Of a DNA stretch of 31,257 bases, positions 22,299-29,828 are shown piece after piece (position 1 is the stretch's first letter; each line of letters starts with the position of its first letter). The stretch spans positions 1-31,257 of the forward strand of contig CALGAO010000103.1 of assembly GCA_937957685.1 (NCBI GenBank). The letters run 5' to 3'. The notes beneath the pieces were generated by a model. That model was not told where the DNA came from and did not search any database. It saw nothing but the letters and a program-made list of their open reading frames with translations. Position numbers and translations under genes: made by a program. Source of the DNA: an uncultured Paenibacillaceae bacterium (GTDB taxonomy: Bacteria > Bacillota > Bacilli > Paenibacillales > DA-C8).

Positions 22299-23666
22299 GT
22301 GAATGGAAATTGGTTGAGCACCGGCTACAGGACTGGACTGGTTCTCTTGCCCATCGTCATCATCATTGGCGAGCTGCTGTGGGTGATCGACCCGCTTCGC
22401 TTGCCCGGAGATGTCTTTCTCATCGATTATGTCCATGTCCTCATCTCCTTGACATCGCTCATCCCATTGCTGTGGGCCGCCTCGGCACTGATCTCCTGGC
22501 GTACCCGTCCAGGCCCCGGCACAGCCATCCTGCGGGGCATCGTCATCGCCTCATCGCTCACCACCGGCATCACGATCCTTGTGGCACCCAGGCAATACTG
22601 GGCACTGGGCATCGGTCTCGGCGTGGCCTGGATCTCCGTGCTGGTCGATCTTGTTCTTGCCGATCGTCACAGCCGGCGTTCCTTCCCGACACGCGGCGTT
22701 CTCTGGGCGGCCGGTTCGATCATCTGCGTGGTCTTCCTGCTGTGTCCGACGCCCTATCTCGTAACCTATCCCGGGATGACGATGAATATGAATCGCTACG
22801 CCCATGTGGCCGGAGGGGAGCCGCACGGCCGGATCTCCGGCGTGCTGATCTTCGAGCGGCCGGCCTTTCCTGTGGACTGGCTGTACGCCCGACTGTTCCC
22901 GAACTATGAGTTCTCCAGGACAGAGGACCTGGGCATGTCGCTGGGCGAATACAACCAGGTCGTGCGGGTCATGAAACAGGATGCCAACAGCGTGGCGGCG
23001 GCGATCGGGCTCGAGCGGGCGGGCATCGGTCAGGGGGCGATCCACCTGGGCGTCTTCGTCAATGCTGTCCTGAAGGACAGCCCTGCGCAAGGGGTACTGG
23101 AGCCGGGGGACATCATCGTCCAGCTGAACGGGCATCCGGTGAGCCGCATCGAGGACCTGCAGCAGCTCATGCTGGCCGTCAGTCCTGGGGATGCTGTCAG
23201 CCTGGAGGTGCGACGGGAGGGCAGGAAGGAGCGGCTTCAGCTTGACACCGTTCCGTCCGAGAGCGATCCCTCACGGGCGGTCATTGGCATCCAGATCTCG
23301 GACTATGTGGAGTTTGACGTGCCGCGTGAGGTGATGTTTACCGAATATATGCTGCATGAAGGGGGACCTTCGCATGGCGCGATGCTGGCGCTGACGATCA
23401 TCGACCAGCTGACGCCTGGCGGAGTGACGTATGGCAACCGGGTGGCCGGAACGGGGACGATACGCGCGGACGGCTCCATCGGCCCGATCGGCGGGATCAG
23501 GCAGAAGGCATTCACGGTCGCGAGGAGCGGAGCGGATGTGTTCTTCGTGCCGAGCGGGCAGGAGGAGGAAGCTCGCCGGGGAGCGGAGGAGCTGAATATC
23601 GTGCCGGTCCGGACGATCGACGACATCCTCGCCTGGCTCAGGGATCATCCCGGAAGCGTGAGATGA
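22299..23666 (+). CDS. Multi-pass PDZ and Lon-type serine protease (SepM/YlbL-like)
   Basis: 455 residues from GTG 22299. Five predicted membrane helices come first (about 13-30, 40-66, 77-95, 100-121, 133-150). A SepM/YlbL-like region follows (PYLVTYPGM and on), then a PDZ domain (about 247-310; GVFVNAVLKDSPAQGVLEPGDIIVQLNG), then a Lon-type proteolytic domain. The catalytic dyad is Ser358 in GGPSHGAMLAL and Lys403 in GGIRQKAFTVARSGA. Typical SepM/YlbL proteins have one N-terminal helix, so the extra four are unusual. GTG is preferred over ATG 22275 because GGAGGG is 10 bases before it. The protease probably acts outside the cytoplasmic membrane on secreted or envelope substrates. Confidence 0.85.
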   Translation: MNGNWLSTGYRTGLVLLPIVIIIGELLWVIDPLRLPGDVFLIDYVHVLISLTSLIPLLWAASALISWRTRPGPGTAILRGIVIASSLTTGITILVAPRQYWALGIGLGVAWISVLVDLVLADRHSRRSFPTRGVLWAAGSIICVVFLLCPTPYLVTYPGMTMNMNRYAHVAGGEPHGRISGVLIFERPAFPVDWLYARLFPNYEFSRTEDLGMSLGEYNQVVRVMKQDANSVAAAIGLERAGIGQGAIHLGVFVNAVLKDSPAQGVLEPGDIIVQLNGHPVSRIEDLQQLMLAVSPGDAVSLEVRREGRKERLQLDTVPSESDPSRAVIGIQISDYVEFDVPREVMFTEYMLHEGGPSHGAMLALTIIDQLTPGGVTYGNRVAGTGTIRADGSIGPIGGIRQKAFTVARSGADVFFVPSGQEEEARRGAEELNIVPVRTIDDILAWLRDHPGSVR

Positions 23667-23700
23667 ACGGCAACAATGAACGGTAAGGGAGAGCGGGAGA

Positions 23701-24000
23701 ATGGCATTCGGAGTGAACAGACAGCAGCTCGCCGCCTGGAAGAGCAAGGTCAGCCGCGGCGAGATCGCGTTCCTGACGCATTATTGGGTGGATGAACGGT
23801 TTCCCGGCATCAGGACCGTCACCAAGGTGGGCTGCCGGGATATCCGGAAGCTCAGGAACTGGTGCCTGAGCCATCAGTTGAATCCGGCCTACATTCATAT
23901 GCGGGACGAGTATCCGCATTTTGACCTGATCGGTCCCAGGCAGAAGGAGATCCTGATGAAGGAGCAGCTCTGGGACCAGATCGAAAGGTTCAAGCTGTAG
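23701..24000 (+). CDS. Small conserved-looking hypothetical protein
   Basis: Protein of 99 residues, 34 bases after the PDZ-Lon gene and in the same direction, with GGGAGAGCGGGAGA upstream. It is basic and contains AFLTHYWVDERFPGIRTVTKVGCRDIRKLRNWCLSH, then YIHMRDEYPHFDLIGPRQKEIL. The Trp, His and Asp-rich middle is well conserved-looking, and I recall similar small proteins in Bacillus and Paenibacillus, but I cannot name the family with confidence. No signal or membrane segment. It may be co-transcribed with the protease gene. Confidence 0.65.
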   Translation: MAFGVNRQQLAAWKSKVSRGEIAFLTHYWVDERFPGIRTVTKVGCRDIRKLRNWCLSHQLNPAYIHMRDEYPHFDLIGPRQKEILMKEQLWDQIERFKL

Positions 24001-24017
24001 CTTGAGGTGTGGCAGCC

Positions 24018-24311
24018 TCAGATCAGCATGATGATATGGGTGATCTGCGGGGAGGCGGTCACCATGATCCGGTGCCTGGACGCGTCATATTCCACGGTGC
24101 CGGAACCGACGCTGACGATCTTCTCCGTCCCAAGGGCATAGAAGATATCATCGGACAGCGTGCGCACGCATTCGTGTCTTTCCTCGCGGTCCATGTCCAG
24201 CCAGTCTTCACGTTCCATCTCCAGAAACTCGTAACAATCCTCGATGGTCTCGATCGCTCGAGTCAATTCCTCACTGATGTCCCTGTATTCCCGATTAAAT
24301 CTGACGCCCAT
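24018..24311 (-). CDS. Small acidic hypothetical protein
   Basis: Protein of 97 residues, Asp/Glu-rich in the first half (EELTRAIETIEDCYEFLEMEREDWLDMDREERHECVRTLSDDIFYALG), helical in prediction, then a beta-like end (KIVSVGSGTVEYDASRHRIMVTAS). I recognise no family. AAAGGA is nine bases before the ATG. The gene is convergent with the one ending at 24000 and divergent from the AEC gene at 24486, sharing an intergenic region that contains a direct repeat TTACGAT. Confidence 0.6.
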   Translation of the reverse strand: MGVRFNREYRDISEELTRAIETIEDCYEFLEMEREDWLDMDREERHECVRTLSDDIFYALGTEKIVSVGSGTVEYDASRHRIMVTASPQITHIIMLI

Positions 24312-24360
24312 GGGTCACGGTCCTTTCTGTCCGAACGGACTTCATTGTGTAATGTGATGC

Positions 24361-24382
24361 TTACGATGGTTATCATTACGAT
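24361..24382. promoter_or_regulatory. TTACGAT direct repeat / Zur-like box
   Basis: TTACGAT occurs at 24361-24367 and 24376-24382, 15 bases apart. Bases 24367-24381 agree with the Bacillus Zur box (TCGTAAT, one base, ATTACGA) at 12 of 14 positions, with a perfect right half. The site lies between divergent genes, before the promoter of the first AEC gene. Confidence 0.3.
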
Positions 24383-24404
24383 CATACCAAATCTCACCGC
24401 AGGA

Positions 24405-24452
24405 TTGAAAGAAGTGAAAAACAGGTCTATAGTTAATGTTGTTCACTTCTTT
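24405..24452 (+). promoter_or_regulatory. Promoter and inverted repeat of the first AEC gene
   Basis: TTGAAA (24405-24410), 17 bases, TATAGT (24428-24433). An 11-base perfect inverted repeat, AAAGAAGTGAA (24408-24418) and TTCACTTCTTT (24442-24452), brackets the -10 element, its left arm overlapping the -35. The layout suggests a repressor operator. Confidence 0.6.
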
Positions 24453-24485
24453 GGGACATTCAAATAATGGAATGGGGCGTATCGC

Positions 24486-25418
24486 ATGTCTGTTTTCGCA
24501 CACATCCTCGTGAACAATGTGCTCCCCCTGACGATGATGATTGTTTTCGGCATCCTCATTCAGAAGGCATTTTCCCTGGATATCCGAACATTGACCAAGC
24601 TTAATTTTTATCTGTTCACACCGGCCGTCGTTTTCAAATCCTTGTATACTACAGATATAGCCTTGTCCGTAATCAGCCATACGCTGATTTTTTTCTTTGT
24701 CTTCATGCTGGCGCAATTTCTCCTGCTCGAGCTTGTGATCTGGCTCAGAGGGTATAAGGGCGGGATGATCGCGACGATGCGCAACAGCGTGCAGTTCTAC
24801 AACAGCGCGAATTACGGAATCCCCCTGAACCAGCTCGCCTTCGCCGGAAATCCCTACACGCTGTCGATCCAGGTGCTCATGATGATGATGCAGTCCCTGG
24901 TGCCCAACACGTACGGCGTCTATCTCGTCAATGCCCATCGCGCGAGGTTCCGCGACATCTGGAAGACGATCATCTCCATGCCGGTCATCTATGTCATCCC
25001 GCTGGCTTTTCTCATGCGGGCCTATGATGTCCCGATCCCGGACTTCGTGGAGACGCCGATCGGTTATCTGTCGGACGCGTTCCTCGGAACCGCGTTGATC
25101 ACGCTCGGGGTCCAGCTCGGGAGCATGTCCTGGAAGATCAGGAAGGCGCAGGCGGTCGATGTCGCCATCTCCAGCGGGCTGCGCCTGGTCGCAGGACCGC
25201 TGATCGCCTGGCTGATCGTCTCGCTCATGGATCTGCCGTCCCTGATGAAAGCGGCATTGATCGTCTCGTCCGCTGTTCCGACCGGTCTCAACTGCGTTCT
25301 CCTGGCCGTGGAATATGACAATGAACCGGAATTCGCTTCCCAGGCTGTGTTTTTCTCCACGCTGCTGAGCATTGTCACGGTGTCGGTTGTCATCAGCCTG
25401 CTGCATATCCCGGTGTAA
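24486..25418 (+). CDS. AEC-family transporter (auxin efflux carrier-like), copy 1
   Basis: 310 residues, ten hydrophobic segments in two five-helix halves. Visible family features are VLPLTMMIVFGILIQKAFSLDIRTLTKLNFYLFTPAVVFKSLYTTDI, the NSANYGIPLNQLAFAGNPYTLSIQVLMMMMQSLVPNTYGV helix-break motif, and the end (ALIVSSAVPTGLNCVLLAVEYDN followed by FASQAVFFSTLLSIVTVSV). AEC carriers export or exchange organic acids such as malate in other bacteria; the substrate here is unknown. The second copy (25632) is about two-thirds identical in long stretches by eye. The ribosome site is weak (GGAATGGGG). No partner gene such as a malolactic enzyme lies near. Confidence 0.85.
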   Translation: MSVFAHILVNNVLPLTMMIVFGILIQKAFSLDIRTLTKLNFYLFTPAVVFKSLYTTDIALSVISHTLIFFFVFMLAQFLLLELVIWLRGYKGGMIATMRNSVQFYNSANYGIPLNQLAFAGNPYTLSIQVLMMMMQSLVPNTYGVYLVNAHRARFRDIWKTIISMPVIYVIPLAFLMRAYDVPIPDFVETPIGYLSDAFLGTALITLGVQLGSMSWKIRKAQAVDVAISSGLRLVAGPLIAWLIVSLMDLPSLMKAALIVSSAVPTGLNCVLLAVEYDNEPEFASQAVFFSTLLSIVTVSVVISLLHIPV

Positions 25419-25550
25419 CGGGACCGTGCTCCTCATCCGCGGCATCCGGTCATGGGGAAGAGAGACGAACCGGCGATGCACGAGGACGGGGGATTACGTT
25501 TTTTGCTTGCCGATTCAAGAACTTTGATCACTGCAAATCTGACATCATGA

Positions 25551-25579
25551 TTGAAAGAATGGAACAATAGGATTATAGT
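25551..25579 (+). promoter_or_regulatory. Promoter of the second AEC gene
   Basis: TTGAAA (25551-25556), 17 bases, TATAGT (25574-25579), the same boxes and spacing as the first AEC promoter. CAAATCT lies 10 bases before the -35 in both (24388-24394 and 25534-25540). Confidence 0.65.
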
Positions 25580-25631
25580 TAGTAGATGAGTGACAGATTA
25601 TGACATACGTATACAGAACGGAGCGTACAGC

Positions 25632-26564
25632 ATGACGATCTTTCTGCATATCCTGGTCAACAACGTACTACCACTCACGATCATGGCATCCCTCGGCATC
25701 CTCATGCAGAAGGTGTTCTCGCTAAACATCAAGACGTTAACCAAGCTGAATTTCTACGTGTTCTCACCGGCCATCATCTTCAAGCTGCTGTACACGACAG
25801 AGATTGAAGTGGCTGTGATCGGGCAGGTTCTGCTGTTCTTCTTCCTCTTCATGATCGCGCAATATATCCTGGTGGAGATCGTCATCCGGCTCAGAGGATA
25901 CAAGGGCGGGATGAAAGCCTCCATGCGCAACAGCGTCCTGTTCTACAACAGCGCCAATTACGGCATCCCGCTCAACCAGCTGGCGTTCGCGGGCAATGCC
26001 TATACCTTGTCGATTCAGGTTATCATTATGATGATGCAATCCCTGATTCCCAATACATACGGCATATACAGTGTCAACGCGCATCGGGCGAACCTGCGTG
26101 ACATATGGAAAACGATCATCTCCATGCCGGTCATCTATGCGATCCCGATCGCTTTCCTGATGCGCATCCTGCAGATTCCGCTTCCGTCATTCATCGAGAC
26201 GCCGCTCGGATACCTGTCGGATGCGTTTATCGGCATGGCGCTGCTCACGTTGGGGGCGCAGTTGGGAAGCATGTCCTGGAAGCTGAGCAAGTCGCTGGCC
26301 ATCGATGTCAGCCTGTCGACCACACTGCGCCTGATCGCGGGGCCGCTGCTCGCCTGGCTGATCGTCTGGCTGCTCGATCTGCCTTCACTTATGGGGGCTG
26401 CGCTGATCGTCTCCTCGGCGGTGCCGACTTCGCTCAGCAGCGTCCTGCTGGCGGTGGAGTTTGACAACGAACAGGAATTTGCTTCGCAGGCCGTGTTCGT
26501 CTCGACGCTATTCAGCATCATAACGGTGACGGCGGTGATTTATTTGCTGAACATTCAGGTGTAG
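25632..26564 (+). CDS. AEC-family transporter, copy 2
   Basis: 310 residues from ATG 25632, exactly the length of copy 1. The upstream in-frame ORF extension (from 25590) adds 14 residues without family likeness and contains no ribosome site, so I exclude it. It shares with copy 1 the start (FLHILVNNVLPLTIMASLGILMQKVFSLN), the NSANYGIPLNQLAFAGNAYTLSIQV motif and the SSAVPTSLSSVLLAVEFDNEQEFASQAVF ending. Differences cluster in the helix interiors and the mid loop, as expected after divergence of a tandem duplicate. Substrate unknown; it may differ from copy 1. Confidence 0.85.
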   Translation: MTIFLHILVNNVLPLTIMASLGILMQKVFSLNIKTLTKLNFYVFSPAIIFKLLYTTEIEVAVIGQVLLFFFLFMIAQYILVEIVIRLRGYKGGMKASMRNSVLFYNSANYGIPLNQLAFAGNAYTLSIQVIIMMMQSLIPNTYGIYSVNAHRANLRDIWKTIISMPVIYAIPIAFLMRILQIPLPSFIETPLGYLSDAFIGMALLTLGAQLGSMSWKLSKSLAIDVSLSTTLRLIAGPLLAWLIVWLLDLPSLMGAALIVSSAVPTSLSSVLLAVEFDNEQEFASQAVFVSTLFSIITVTAVIYLLNIQV

Positions 26565-26627
26565 TCCCGGGTGGAATGTACGGAAAACGCCGCGATGTTG
26601 TGTCAAAAATGTGAAATATCGTGTGAA

Positions 26628-26637
26628 TAAGCGCTTA
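26628..26637. promoter_or_regulatory. 10-base palindrome TAAGCGCTTA
   Basis: Perfect palindrome 44 bases before the ATG at 26681. The right half (CGCTTAC) resembles a catabolite-responsive element half-site, but the left half does not fit cre, so the nature of the site is open. Confidence 0.3.
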
Positions 26638-26680
26638 CTTGCGCATACTAGGGAAGATTCATACTTGATGGAGGGCGACC

Positions 26681-26944
26681 ATGGAGATTATGATTAGAAA
26701 TGTCGTGATGAGTCGGACCGATGAGGACGGCTGGCTGGGCAAGGTCGAATTTGCGGTGAAGGATCACAAGGAGCCTTACGAGATCGTGTTCCACAGCAAG
26801 GACGGCCGAGACTGGGGCTATTCGCTCCATTTCCTGGATGAATCCGGTCCGGAGGAGGAGATCGATGCCCTGGATCAATATCTCGAAGAGAACGATGAGG
26901 CTTACGAGATGCTGCTCGACGCTGCCTTGCAGGCTGCTCGCTGA
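26681..26944 (+). CDS. Small acidic hypothetical protein
   Basis: Protein of 87 residues. The beta-rich first half (MIRNVVMSRTDEDGWLGKVEFAVKDHKEPYEIVFHSKDGRDWGYSLHFLDESGPEEEIDAL) is followed by an acidic helix. No signal or membrane segment. I do not recognise it as a named family. GGAGGG is five bases upstream, so it is very likely translated. It stands alone between the AEC genes and the nucleoside transporter, and its C-terminal acidity resembles other Paenibacillus small proteins. Confidence 0.6.
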   Translation: MEIMIRNVVMSRTDEDGWLGKVEFAVKDHKEPYEIVFHSKDGRDWGYSLHFLDESGPEEEIDALDQYLEENDEAYEMLLDAALQAAR

Positions 26945-27083
26945 TTCGGTCAGCGCAGCATGCGATTCTTCACGGACCTGCGGTCCTCGAATGACGATGC
27001 GCAGAATGGTGGTTCAATCCGCGTCCCGGACGCTGGTTGATAGATGAGCATTGACAAGAAAAGGATTAGGGAGGAAGAGAGAA

Positions 27084-28187
27084 GTGAAGAAAAAGACAGT
27101 ATGGATGATCGTTTCCATGATCATGGTTCTGGCGATGTTCCTCGCGGCATGCGGCGGCAACAACAACCAGAACGAGTCAAACAGCGGGTCCAACAGCGGA
27201 TCTGGCGGCAGTGAGCAGACAAGCGGCGGACAAGCGGGATCTGGTTCGAGCGAGCCTCCGGCCAAGGTGGCGATCGTATTCGCAACAGGCGGCCTGGGCG
27301 ATCGCAGCTTCAATGACACGGCATACGCCGGCATCGAACGCGCGAAGAATGAGCTCGGCATCGTATACGACTACGTGGAGCCGCAAGCCATCTCCGAGTT
27401 CGAAACCTTCCATCGCGACTTTGCAAGCACCGGCGAGTATGACCTGATCGTCGGCATCAGCTTCGACCAATTGGATGCGATCACGACGGTGTCGGCCGAA
27501 TTCCCGGATCAGAAGTTCCTGCTGATCGACCAGGCATTCGAAGGAGATGTGGACAATGTCGCATCCGCCATCTTCAAGTCCAATGAATCCTCGTTCCTGG
27601 CCGGTGCACTGGCCGCTCTGAAGTCGGAAACGAAGAAGCTCGGCTTCCTCGGCGGCATGGACATCCCGCTGATCAACGAGTTCCTGTCCGGCTACATCGC
27701 TGGTGCGAAGTATGTGGATCCGTCCGTCGAAGTCATCTACAAGTACACCAACGAATGGGCGAACCCGAACCTCGGCAAGGAAATGGCCCTGTCGATGTAC
27801 GAGAGCGGCGCGGATGTTGTCTATGCGGCAGCTGGCGGTTCCGGCAACGGCGTCTTCATGGCAGCCAAGGAGAAGGGCAAGTGGTCGATCGGCGGCGATA
27901 TGACCCCTGCACAAGAACCGGACAACATGATCGTCGGTACGCTGAAGCGTCTTGACAACACGATCTACAACAATATTCAGGATGTGATCAATGGCACCTG
28001 GAAGCCTGGTCTTCAGGCTCTTGGCCTCGCCGATGAAGGTGTCGATTACAGCATCGACGGCGGACAGATCGAGATCCCGCAAGATATCATCAACGTTGTC
28101 GAAGATCTGAAGGCGAAGGTCATCAGCGGCGAGATCACCGTACCTGCCACGCTGGATGAAGTTGACGCTTTCCTGGCTTCCAAGTAA
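27084..28187 (+). CDS. nupN: Nucleoside-binding lipoprotein of a BMP-family ABC transporter
   Basis: Solute receptor of the BmpA/PnrA/Med type. GTG start with GGAGGAAGA about eight bases before. The lipobox FLAACGG gives Cys23, so it is a lipoprotein; a low-complexity Asn/Ser/Gly linker of about 40 residues follows. The body has VAIVFATGGLGDRSFNDTAYAGIERAK, then DLIVGISFDQLDAITTVSAEFPDQKFLLIDQAF, and GADVVYAAAGGSGNGVFMAAKEKG, all typical. With the NupO- and NupP-like genes downstream it matches the guanosine importer NupNOPQ (YufNOPQ) of Bacillus subtilis. A hairpin with a T run at 28209 separates it from nupO, giving excess receptor. The symbol is by homology. Confidence 0.88.
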   Translation: MKKKTVWMIVSMIMVLAMFLAACGGNNNQNESNSGSNSGSGGSEQTSGGQAGSGSSEPPAKVAIVFATGGLGDRSFNDTAYAGIERAKNELGIVYDYVEPQAISEFETFHRDFASTGEYDLIVGISFDQLDAITTVSAEFPDQKFLLIDQAFEGDVDNVASAIFKSNESSFLAGALAALKSETKKLGFLGGMDIPLINEFLSGYIAGAKYVDPSVEVIYKYTNEWANPNLGKEMALSMYESGADVVYAAAGGSGNGVFMAAKEKGKWSIGGDMTPAQEPDNMIVGTLKRLDNTIYNNIQDVINGTWKPGLQALGLADEGVDYSIDGGQIEIPQDIINVVEDLKAKVISGEITVPATLDEVDAFLASK

Positions 28188-28208
28188 CAGCCTGTGCTTG
28201 TGAACAGA

Positions 28209-28238
28209 TAAGGGTATGGCATCCATACCCTTATTTTT
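28209..28238 (+). terminator. Intrinsic terminator or attenuator between nupN and nupO
   Basis: TAAGGGTATGG (28209-28219), three-base loop, CCATACCCTTA (28223-28233), eleven perfect pairs, followed by five T. Probably partial read-through allows lower expression of the ATPase and permeases. A TATAAT at 28240-28245 could also start a separate transcript, but no -35 is clear. Confidence 0.8.
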
Positions 28239-28286
28239 ATATAATGAGACATATTAACCTGGCGGCGAAAATGGAGGATAGTCGGT

Positions 28287-29828
28287 ATGTACGCTGTAGA
28301 ATTACACGGAATTACGAAGCGTTTCGCCAACACGACAGCGAATGATTCAATCACCTTCACCGTAAGGTCCGGAGAAATTCACAGCTTGCTCGGCGAGAAC
28401 GGGGCAGGCAAGACGACGCTCATGAAGATCCTGTACGGCATGCAGCAGCCCGATGAAGGGGAGATACGGATCAACGGCGTGAAGCAGAAGATCGACAATC
28501 CATCGGTTGCGATCAAGCTGGGCATCGCCATGGTTCATCAGCATTTCATGCTGATCGATTCGCTGACGGTGGCGGAGAATGTGGTCCTCGGCTACGAGAA
28601 GCGCAAAGGCATGTTCTTCGATATGGCCGGGGCGGTTCAGGCGGTGGAGCAGCTGTCGGCGACCTACGGACTGAAGGTCGATCCGCGGCAGAAGGTGGGA
28701 GATCTGCCGGTCGGCACGAAGCAAAGGGTCGAGATCCTCAAGGCACTCTACAGGCAGGCGGATATTCTCATCCTGGACGAGCCTACCGCTGTCCTGACGC
28801 CGCTTGAGGTCATGGATCTGTTCCGCGTGCTGCGCGAATTGAAACAGGCGGGCAAGACGATCATCATCATCACGCACAAGCTGAACGAGACGATGGATCT
28901 GGCGGATCGGGCGACGGTGCTGCGCGCTGGCCGAAACATCGGAACGGTGAACATCTCGGAGACGAGTCCGGCCCAACTGGCGGAGATGATGGTCGGTCGC
29001 AAGATCTCATTCGATCAGGCGCCGCTGTCCGCCTATCCGAATCGCACCAGGCTGCTGGAGGTCCGAGGCGGCGTCCTGCGCAAGCATCACGTTCCGGTGT
29101 TGAACGGGATCAACCTGGAGGTTCACGGCGGCGAGATCCTCGGACTGGCGGGGGTCGAGGGCAACGGTCAGACGGAGCTGATCGAGGCGATCACCGGGCT
29201 GACACCGCTGGATGAGGGACAGGTGCTGCTCGCCGGACGCGATATCACCAGGCAATCGCCGAGCCAGATGATCGAATCGGGCATCGGACACATACCGGAA
29301 GATCGCAACAAGCTTGGCCTTGTCGGCGATTTTTCGATTCGCGACAACCTGATACTCGGTTATCATCATCGTTCATCCTTCCAACGATTCAAGTTGTTAA
29401 AGATTAACCACATTAAACATTTTGCAGATCAACTCCGGGAAAGATTCATGATCAAGTCTGAAAGCATTGATACGAAAGTCAAGGCCCTGTCAGGAGGCAA
29501 TCAGCAGAAGGTGGTCATCGGACGCGTGTTGTCGCAGGATCCGGTGGTGATCATCGCCGCCCAACCGACGCGCGGCGTCGACATCGGCGCGATCGAATAC
29601 ATCCATCAGCAGCTCATTGAGATGAGGGATCAGGGCAAGGCGATTCTCCTGATCTCCGCGGAACTGGATGAGATTCGCAAGCTGAGCGACAAGATCGCCG
29701 TCATCTATGAAGGACGCATCGTCGCGTATGGTTCGAGGGATGCGTTTGACGAATTTGAGCTCGGCTCCTATATGACCAGAGGCAAACCGATCGCGGAGAC
29801 CGGAAAGGAGGCGAATGCCGATGAATAG
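28287..29828 (+). CDS. nupO: Nucleoside ABC transporter ATP-binding protein (two NBDs)
   Basis: 513 residues with two nucleotide-binding domains in one chain, as in RbsA and NupO. Domain 1 has Walker A GENGAGKTTLM (residues 36-46), a Q-loop HQHFML, a modified signature (LPVGTKQRVEILKAL) and Walker B ILILDEPTAVLTPLE. Domain 2 has the degenerate GVEGNGQTE in place of Walker A, the LSGGNQQKVVIGRVL signature, and VVIIAAQPTRGVDIGAIEYIHQQL. Such asymmetry is normal in this class. The stop overlaps the start of nupP by eight bases. The GAAAATGGAGGA ribosome site is before the ATG. Confidence 0.92.
   Translation: MYAVELHGITKRFANTTANDSITFTVRSGEIHSLLGENGAGKTTLMKILYGMQQPDEGEIRINGVKQKIDNPSVAIKLGIAMVHQHFMLIDSLTVAENVVLGYEKRKGMFFDMAGAVQAVEQLSATYGLKVDPRQKVGDLPVGTKQRVEILKALYRQADILILDEPTAVLTPLEVMDLFRVLRELKQAGKTIIIITHKLNETMDLADRATVLRAGRNIGTVNISETSPAQLAEMMVGRKISFDQAPLSAYPNRTRLLEVRGGVLRKHHVPVLNGINLEVHGGEILGLAGVEGNGQTELIEAITGLTPLDEGQVLLAGRDITRQSPSQMIESGIGHIPEDRNKLGLVGDFSIRDNLILGYHHRSSFQRFKLLKINHIKHFADQLRERFMIKSESIDTKVKALSGGNQQKVVIGRVLSQDPVVIIAAQPTRGVDIGAIEYIHQQLIEMRDQGKAILLISAELDEIRKLSDKIAVIYEGRIVAYGSRDAFDEFELGSYMTRGKPIAETGKEANADE

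Noticed and set aside
5077..28187. The mrp operon and the nupN-like locus in one window, as near neighbours in B. subtilis
   Set aside because: The two loci are over 21 kb apart and on opposite sides of the probable chimera junction, so the likeness to B. subtilis order (yuf region) is coincidence.
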